This document shows, piece after piece, positions 7,228 to 10,648 of a DNA stretch of 10,648 nt. Origin of the DNA: Bacillota bacterium (GTDB lineage: Bacteria > Bacillota > Clostridia > Christensenellales > Aristaeellaceae); the NCBI GenBank assembly GCA_019137115.1, contig JAGVSV010000256.1, forward strand, positions 1-10,648, written 5' to 3'. Under the pieces are notes generated by a model, which saw nothing but the letters and a program-made list of their open reading frames with translations, was not told where the DNA came from and searched no databases. Position numbers and translations under genes: made by a program. Numbering within the stretch: position 1 is the first letter of the stretch; each line of letters opens with the position of its first letter.

Positions 7228-8271
7228 CTATTGCGGCGCGTCAATCAGCCGCTGCATCACCTGGGAATCGGGCATCTGGATGATGCGCGAGATCACCGGC
7301 GACACCCCGGCCACCTTCAGGCCGCTGGTGTCCACATTGGCGGAGTTGATGCCGGTGCGGAAGCCGTGCTTTTCCCACGCCAGCGTCTGGATTTCCTTGT
7401 CCATCAATACGTCCACGGCTTTTGCGCCCTGATCGGTCAACCCCAGCAGCACATGGCTGGACCACACCGTGGGCACCGGATGCATCATGATCACATCGTC
7501 CTTAAGCTGCGCGTAGTCGCCGGGGTTGGTATTGGAAAACTCGATCAGCTGGCCTACATAGCCCGCGGCCATCGGCTTGGCGCCCACGCGGGTTTTGAGA
7601 AACTGGCTGAACAGGTCAGCGCTGCTGCTTTCGGCATAGCCCAGGCGGCGGTAGATGACGGTCAGCTTGGGCAGCACGGCGTCCACGGTCTGCTGGGTCA
7701 CCACGTTGCCGCCGTTGATCATGTTGGCCAGGAGGCCTGCAAACATATTGCCGGAATTGGATTTGGTCGGGTCGGTGGTGAACACCACCACCGTTCCGTA
7801 CAGGTCCAAGCCCAAATCGCTCCAGTGCATGCCGCTTTCCAGCGCCGGCAGGAACTCGGCCATGTCTAAAAAGTATGTGCCGTTCTGCTCGGTGACATAG
7901 GCGTTGGTGATCAGCGCGTCGGCCACCATGCGCCTTGTATACAGCACAATGGGCGTGTTGAAGATGATCTCGGAGCGTTTGGGCTTGCCGTGCCGCATTT
8001 CGTACAGGTCCAGCGCCGTCTGGCTGGAGGGCCACAGGTGATCGCGCCCGGTGTGATCCAGCCCGATCATGTCCAGCGACCCGGCCTTCTGATAGGTGAA
8101 GGTGGTATTGAAGCGCTTTTTGAGGATATCGGCAAACTTCGGGTCGTCCACCAGGCCGATTTTCTCGCCGCCGATGTAGCCGCGCAGGGTGACGGCAGCC
8201 ACCCTTGTGCCGTCGTACACCGCGTATACCCCCACCGCCACGATCACCGCCACCAGCGGGATCAGGCCCAC
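7228..8271 (-). CDS. Membrane-anchored substrate-binding-like protein
   Basis: This leftward gene of 347 codons starts at GTG (8271-8269), the only usable start in frame, since a stop lies 17 codons upstream. Residues 3-19 form one hydrophobic segment (an uncleaved anchor or signal), followed by a soluble domain beginning VTLRGYIGGEKIG. Motifs include WPSSQTALDLY (80-90), DPTKSNSGNMF (167-177) and VPTVWSSHVLLGL. These look like a type-2 periplasmic-binding fold of the ABC-type solute-binding group. From memory, similar proteins occur in operons with von Willebrand A or TelA-like tellurite/toxic-anion proteins; none is present here. No good Shine-Dalgarno precedes the GTG, which suggests translational coupling to an upstream gene. 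That gene now survives only as a remnant (8262-8357). No permease or ATPase partner is in the window, so transport is doubtful. Confidence 0.7.
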   Translation of the reverse strand: MGLIPLVAVIVAVGVYAVYDGTRVAAVTLRGYIGGEKIGLVDDPKFADILKKRFNTTFTYQKAGSLDMIGLDHTGRDHLWPSSQTALDLYEMRHGKPKRSEIIFNTPIVLYTRRMVADALITNAYVTEQNGTYFLDMAEFLPALESGMHWSDLGLDLYGTVVVFTTDPTKSNSGNMFAGLLANMINGGNVVTQQTVDAVLPKLTVIYRRLGYAESSSADLFSQFLKTRVGAKPMAAGYVGQLIEFSNTNPGDYAQLKDDVIMMHPVPTVWSSHVLLGLTDQGAKAVDVLMDKEIQTLAWEKHGFRTGINSANVDTSGLKVAGVSPVISRIIQMPDSQVMQRLIDAPQ

Positions 8272-8387
8272 ATACCTTGCTTTCCCGCTCCGCCCTCCAG
8301 TTTCAGGGTTTTTTCCAGCAGCTCAATGTCCGCGTGTGTAAAATCCGTGTGCGCCGCCTATGGGTTTTGCGCCAATTGACCGGGCAT
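8262..8387 (-). pseudogene. Remnant of a gene formerly upstream of the binding-protein gene
   Basis: On the minus strand, after an in-frame TAG (8360-8358), 31 codons read AAHTDFTHADIELLEKTLKL and continue to MWA, then stop at TGA (8264-8262). An ATG (8387-8385) opens the same frame but meets the TAG after nine codons. The helix-like, charged composition and the GC-ending codons look truly coding. The stop overlaps the downstream GTG start by 10 bases, as in a translationally coupled pair. The best reading is the 3' end of a lost gene, with the deletion end just left of the GNAT promoter. The identity is unknown, and chance openness in GC-rich DNA is a real alternative. Confidence 0.38.
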
Positions 8388-8404
8388 GGGCGCAGTGATA
8401 GAAT
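8376..8404 (+). promoter_or_regulatory. Promoter of the GNAT acetyltransferase gene
   Basis: TTGACC (8376-8381), a 17-base spacer and TAGAAT (8399-8404), with an extended -10 TG at 8396-8397, form a strong SigA promoter. Transcription would start near 8411. The leader is only about 18 bases and consists mostly of the ribosome binding site GGGAGGAGAGG (8415-8425). Confidence 0.75.
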
Positions 8405-8428
8405 GCGCGCCAGCGGGAGGAGAGGAAA

Positions 8429-9004
8429 ATGGAGTCAATCACCCTGCGCTTTGCTTTGCCGGCGGACGCCGGGGCGCTGCTAGGCATTTACGCGCCCTAT
8501 ATCGAAACCTCTGTCACGTTTGAGACAGAGGCGCCCACTCTTCAAGAATTTCAGCGCCGCATCCAGGGCACGGTGGGGATGTTCCCCTATCTGGTCGCGC
8601 AGCAGGGTGCGGACATTGTGGGCTATGGCTATGCCGGCCGCTACGGCCAGCGCGCGGCCTACCGCTGGAACGCCGAGCTCTCGCTGTACCTGCGCCAGGA
8701 CATGCGCGGGCACGGCCTGGGAAAGCAATTGTACGCGGCGCTGATTGAACTTGTCCGGATGCAGGGGTTCCGCCACGCGTATGCCGTGGTGGTGCTGCCC
8801 AACCCGGCCAGCGAGCACCTGCAAGCCGCGTTCGGCTTTGAACAGGTCGCCGTCTTGCGCAACGCGGGCTACAAATGCGCCGCCTGGCGGGACGTGGCGC
8901 ATTACCGCAAGCAGCTCAACCCCCTGGACAGCCCCCCGCCGGAAATCATCCCCATCCCGCAGCTTGACCAGCGCGCGGTGAACCGCGTGCTGGCGATGGA
9001 ATAG
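8429..9004 (+). CDS. GNAT-family N-acetyltransferase (Pat/YncA-like)
   Basis: This 191-residue acetyltransferase has the layout of the phosphinothricin/methionine-sulfoximine acetyltransferase-like group. It shows TLRFALPADAGALLGIYAPY (5-24), SVTFETEAP (28-36), YLVAQQGADIVGYGYAGRYG (54-73), the acetyl-CoA loop RxxGxG as RGHGLG (93-98), and VVLPNPASEHL with FGFEQVAVLRNAGYKC near the C-terminus. It transfers acetyl from acetyl-CoA to the amine of a small molecule. The natural substrate of most such enzymes is unknown, and this does not by itself show resistance. The last ~24 residues (Pro-rich, SPPPEIIPIPQ) extend past the fold. The ATG has an excellent ribosome binding site and its own promoter, so it is a single-gene unit unrelated to its neighbours. 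The 90 bases after it (9005-9093) hold only an imperfect hairpin (GGAAC at 9050, GTTCC at 9072) without a T-tract. Confidence 0.9.
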   Translation: MESITLRFALPADAGALLGIYAPYIETSVTFETEAPTLQEFQRRIQGTVGMFPYLVAQQGADIVGYGYAGRYGQRAAYRWNAELSLYLRQDMRGHGLGKQLYAALIELVRMQGFRHAYAVVVLPNPASEHLQAAFGFEQVAVLRNAGYKCAAWRDVAHYRKQLNPLDSPPPEIIPIPQLDQRAVNRVLAME

Positions 9005-9093
9005 GCGCTACAGGACGCTTTTCCATTTTCTGTGGACTGTCAGATGCCAGGAACACAGGCAACACGGTCCTGTTCCGATGTGCGCGCACGCAC

Positions 9094-9183
9094 ACTTCAT
9101 TGGCGCGAAGCGCCGCTTCATTCAGCGTAGCTGAACTTCATTGTCCGAAGGACACATCATTGGCGGCAAAGCCGCCACTTATT
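9094..9183. repeat. Tandem array of four hairpins joined by ACTTCATT-type linkers
   Basis: Linkers ACTTCATT (9094), GCTTCATT (9115), ACTTCATT (9135), ACATCATT (9154) and a shortened ACTTATT (9177) separate four stem-loops. The stems differ in sequence but are perfectly paired: GGCGC/GCGCC (9102-9114, loop GAA), TTCAGC/GCTGAA (9121-9135, loop GTA), GTCC/GGAC (9143-9153, loop GAA) and GGCGGC/GCCGCC (9162-9176, loop AAA). All loops are three bases. There are no T-tracts, so these are not classical terminators. They could still act as 3'-end structures for the convergent transcripts on each side. The last linker contains the stop codon of the leftward decarboxylase-like gene. Repeats of this look occur between genes of gut Clostridia in my recollection, but I cannot name a class. 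Confidence 0.85.
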
Positions 9184-10405
9184 CCCAGACCATCGTGGCA
9201 AAATAGTCCTCCGGCGTTTCGGCGCGGCGGATCAGGCGGAAACCGTCGTTTTCGGTATAGAGCACCTCGGCGCTGCGCAGGCGGCCGTTGTACTGATAGC
9301 CCATCGCGAAGGCATGCGCGCCGCCGTCGTGGATGACCAGCAGGTCGCCCATGTCCACTTCGGGCAGCATGCGGTCGATGGCAAACTTGTCGTTGTTTTC
9401 GCACAGGGAGCCCGTCACGTCATACAGGGTGGTGACAGGCGCTTCGCGTTTTCCCGCGATGTGGATGTGATGGTACGCGCCGTACATCGCCGGGCGCAAC
9501 AAATTGGCCGCGCAGGCGTCCACGCCCAGAAAGCGCTTGTGGGTATTTTTTTCGTGCATGGCGTGGGCCAGCAGCCAGCCGTGCGGACCGGTCATGTACC
9601 GCCCCAGCTCGGTGCGGATGCCCACGTTCGCGGTGTCCGGGTCGCCAAACACGCGGATGTATTCTTTTTGCACCTGTTCCCCCACGTCCATGATGTCAAT
9701 GGGTTTTTCCTCCGGGCGGTAGGGGATGCCGATGCCGCCGGACAGGTTGATGAACGCAAGCGGCAGGCCGATTTCATCGCGCAACTCGGCGGCGATTTCA
9801 AACAGCATCCGTGCCAGCGCCGGATAATAGGCGCGGTCCATCGTGATGCTGGCCAGAAACGCGTGCAGGCCAAAGGCTTTCATGCCCAGGCTTTTGAGCT
9901 TCAACAGCCCCGGCACCAGCTGCGCCCGCGTCCAGCCATACTTGCTTTCGCCGGGCTTGCCGATGATCGTGTTGCTGGCCATGAAATCCCCGCCGGGGTT
10001 GTAGCGCACGCACACGGTGTCCGGTATGCCGCCATGATCCCGCAGCGTGTCAATGTCGGTGATGTCATCCAGGTTGATCAACGCGCCCATCGCCCGCGCC
10101 TTGTCAAACTCGTTGGGCGGCATGGCATTGGCGCTGAACATGATGGCATCACCCGTTGCGCCCACGCGCTCGGCGAGCATCAGCTCGGTTAATGACGCGC
10201 AGTCCAGCCCGCAGCCCTCGGACAGCAGAATGCGCAATATGACCGGGTTGGGCAAATGCTGCACAAAGCCCGGGCACCAGGCAAACGCCTGATACACCCG
10301 CCGGGCGGTCTCCCGGATGCCCCGCTCGTCATACAGATAAAACGGCGTGGGAAACGCCCGCGCCGCGCGCAGGAACACATCATCCGGAAGGCTGAAGTTG
10401 GGCAC
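9179..10405 (-). CDS. Diaminopimelate/ornithine decarboxylase-like fold III PLP protein lacking the PLP lysine segment
   Basis: This leftward gene encodes 408 residues from GTG (10405-10403). That start is fixed by AAGGAGGT at 10421-10414; an in-frame ATG at 10498 lies upstream of the promoter and is rejected. The family order is clear: TPFYLYDERGIRETARR (20-36), LPNPVILRIL (51-60), GCGLDCASLTEL (64-75), GLHAFLAS (179-186), phosphate-binding SGGIGIPY (222-229), ELGRYMTGP (266-274), SLCENNDKF (333-341) and AMGYQYNGRLRSAE (367-380). Relatives carry FAVKA(T/N)PNP, whose Lys forms the Schiff base with PLP. Here H50 is followed directly by LPNP, as if about 15 bases were removed in frame. All other active-site elements are kept. 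Without that lysine, decarboxylation to lysine or another product should fail. It may be a decaying gene, a repurposed PLP-fold protein or an assembly error. The stop codon lies in the hairpin array. Confidence 0.85.
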   Translation of the reverse strand: MPNFSLPDDVFLRAARAFPTPFYLYDERGIRETARRVYQAFAWCPGFVQHLPNPVILRILLSEGCGLDCASLTELMLAERVGATGDAIMFSANAMPPNEFDKARAMGALINLDDITDIDTLRDHGGIPDTVCVRYNPGGDFMASNTIIGKPGESKYGWTRAQLVPGLLKLKSLGMKAFGLHAFLASITMDRAYYPALARMLFEIAAELRDEIGLPLAFINLSGGIGIPYRPEEKPIDIMDVGEQVQKEYIRVFGDPDTANVGIRTELGRYMTGPHGWLLAHAMHEKNTHKRFLGVDACAANLLRPAMYGAYHHIHIAGKREAPVTTLYDVTGSLCENNDKFAIDRMLPEVDMGDLLVIHDGGAHAFAMGYQYNGRLRSAEVLYTENDGFRLIRRAETPEDYFATMVWE

Positions 10406-10412
10406 GATGGGG

Positions 10413-10466
10413 TACCTCCTTGCCTGATGCATTATAGAGGGATAGGAGGGGGCAGGCAAGGAGGTA
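10413..10466 (-). repeat. Perfect 14-bp inverted repeat enclosing the decarboxylase-like gene's promoter
   Basis: TACCTCCTTGCCTG (plus 10413-10426) and CAGGCAAGGAGGTA (plus 10453-10466) are exact reverse complements around a 26-base loop. On the minus strand the near arm holds the ribosome binding site AAGGAGGT, the far arm holds the -35 box, and the loop holds the -10 box. RNA made from within the loop lacks the far arm, whereas RNA entering from the right would fold and hide the ribosome binding site. Confidence 0.85.
10431..10459 (-). promoter_or_regulatory. Promoter of the decarboxylase-like gene
   Basis: On the minus strand, TTGCCT (10459-10454), a 17-base spacer and a perfect TATAAT (10436-10431) predict a start near 10424, only a few bases before AAGGAGGT (10421-10414). 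The leader would be about 20 bases. Confidence 0.75.
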
Positions 10467-10504
10467 ATGAAGTGGCGCTTCATGTTGCGCAGCAACACTT
10501 CATT
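10466..10504. repeat. Compound hairpin with inverted ACTTCATT linkers
   Basis: AATGAAGT (10466-10473) and ACTTCATT (10497-10504) are exact inverted copies of the linker seen in the array at 9094-9183. Between them is a hairpin GTTGC-GCA-GCAAC (10484-10496) and an extra partial linker CTTCAT (10478-10483) next to GGCGC. This is a second, rearranged member of the same repeat family. Its outer edge supplies the TGA stop of the gene on its right, and its left edge touches the 14-bp promoter inverted repeat. Confidence 0.78.
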
Positions 10505-10648
10505 GCGTCAGCGCTTCCAGGTGCATCAGCGCCTTTTTCTGTATCCGGAACAGGTGCCGGACGCTGATGTACATGGCTTCGGCGGCGCGGTTGTGGGGCA
10601 GGAGGTCGACGTAGTGGAGGGTGAGCGCGGTGCGCTCTTTTTGATTGG
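10500..10648 (-). CDS. C-terminal end of a sigma-70 region 4-like HTH protein (5' end off window)
   Basis: From the right edge, 48 codons read TALTLHYVDLLPHNRAAEA (residues 6-24 of the visible part), then MYISVRHLFRIQKKALMHLE, ending at TGA (10502-10500). The layout (a helix, a loop with two conserved positions, then a recognition helix followed by KKALxxLE) matches the sigma-region-4-like HTH of DUF1492/RinA/ArpU-type regulators, which often come from phages or integrative elements in Clostridia. It ends 94 bases before the decarboxylase-like gene and runs in the same direction, so read-through into that gene is possible. Too little is visible to say whether this marks a prophage edge. Confidence 0.6.
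   Translation of the reverse strand, partial: NQKERTALTLHYVDLLPHNRAAEAMYISVRHLFRIQKKALMHLEALTQ

Noticed and set aside
9050..9076. Intrinsic terminator after the acetyltransferase gene
   Set aside because: The hairpin is imperfect with a bulge and lacks a following T-tract.
9094..9183. CRISPR array
   Set aside because: The conserved parts are only 8 bases, the intervening parts are self-complementary hairpins of 11-15 bases, and no cas genes are present.
9314..10192. A 292-codon plus-strand open frame inside the decarboxylase-like gene
   Set aside because: It mirrors the real minus-strand gene and has no motif or suitable ribosome binding site.
10406..10498. Upstream ATG start at 10498 for the decarboxylase-like gene
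   Set aside because: The added 31 residues would be encoded by the promoter, the inverted repeat and the hairpin repeat, and have no family similarity. The GTG at 10405 has an ideal ribosome binding site.
10458..10648. AAGGAGGT followed by ATG at 10467, open to the window edge on the plus strand
   Set aside because: The Shine-Dalgarno-to-ATG gap is one base, the frame runs antisense to the sigma-like C-terminus, and the purine-rich stretch is explained as an arm of the inverted repeat.

Overview
The window is GC-rich, densely coded bacterial DNA. Strong AGGAGG-type ribosome binding sites, sigma-70-like promoters, the protein styles (GH51, GH43, CehA/McbA-like PHP, LysA-like) and the ACTTCATT-linked hairpin repeats all suggest a high-GC gut-type member of Clostridia (Bacillota). 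That assignment is inference, because there is no rRNA or other marker gene.

Bases 1-7223 form a pentose-polysaccharide utilisation locus. A GH43-type glycosidase gene runs leftward off the edge. From a shared 206-base divergent promoter region, a tight rightward operon starts with a GH51 alpha-L-arabinofuranosidase. It continues with a broken SGNH esterase, a PHP-domain metallohydrolase, an MFS transporter, a sugar-phosphate isomerase/epimerase-like TIM barrel, a Gfo/Idh/MocA oxidoreductase (ATGA overlap with the gene before it) and a small flavodoxin-like protein. The likely theme is removal of arabinose and acetyl decorations from arabinan or arabinoxylan fragments, import through the MFS carrier, and oxidation or isomerisation of an unusual sugar.

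Bases 7228-8428 hold a leftward gene for a membrane-anchored solute-binding-like protein, convergent with the operon. A short decayed coding remnant overlaps its start, so the rest of its original operon seems to have been lost. Bases 8376-9004 are a self-contained GNAT acetyltransferase gene with its own strong promoter.

Bases 9094-9183 are a tandem array of four small hairpins joined by near-identical ACTTCATT-type linkers. The array butts onto the stop codon of a leftward diaminopimelate-decarboxylase-like gene (9179-10405). That gene looks regulated and complete except that the short segment carrying the PLP-binding lysine is absent. Its promoter sits inside a perfect 14-bp inverted repeat that also covers its ribosome binding site. 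Further right are another hairpin-repeat copy and the C-terminal end of a sigma-region-4-like protein.

The main points of interest are two enzyme genes that have each lost exactly a catalytic segment, the hairpin repeats that contribute stop codons to both flanking leftward genes, and the promoter-in-a-hairpin arrangement ahead of the decarboxylase.
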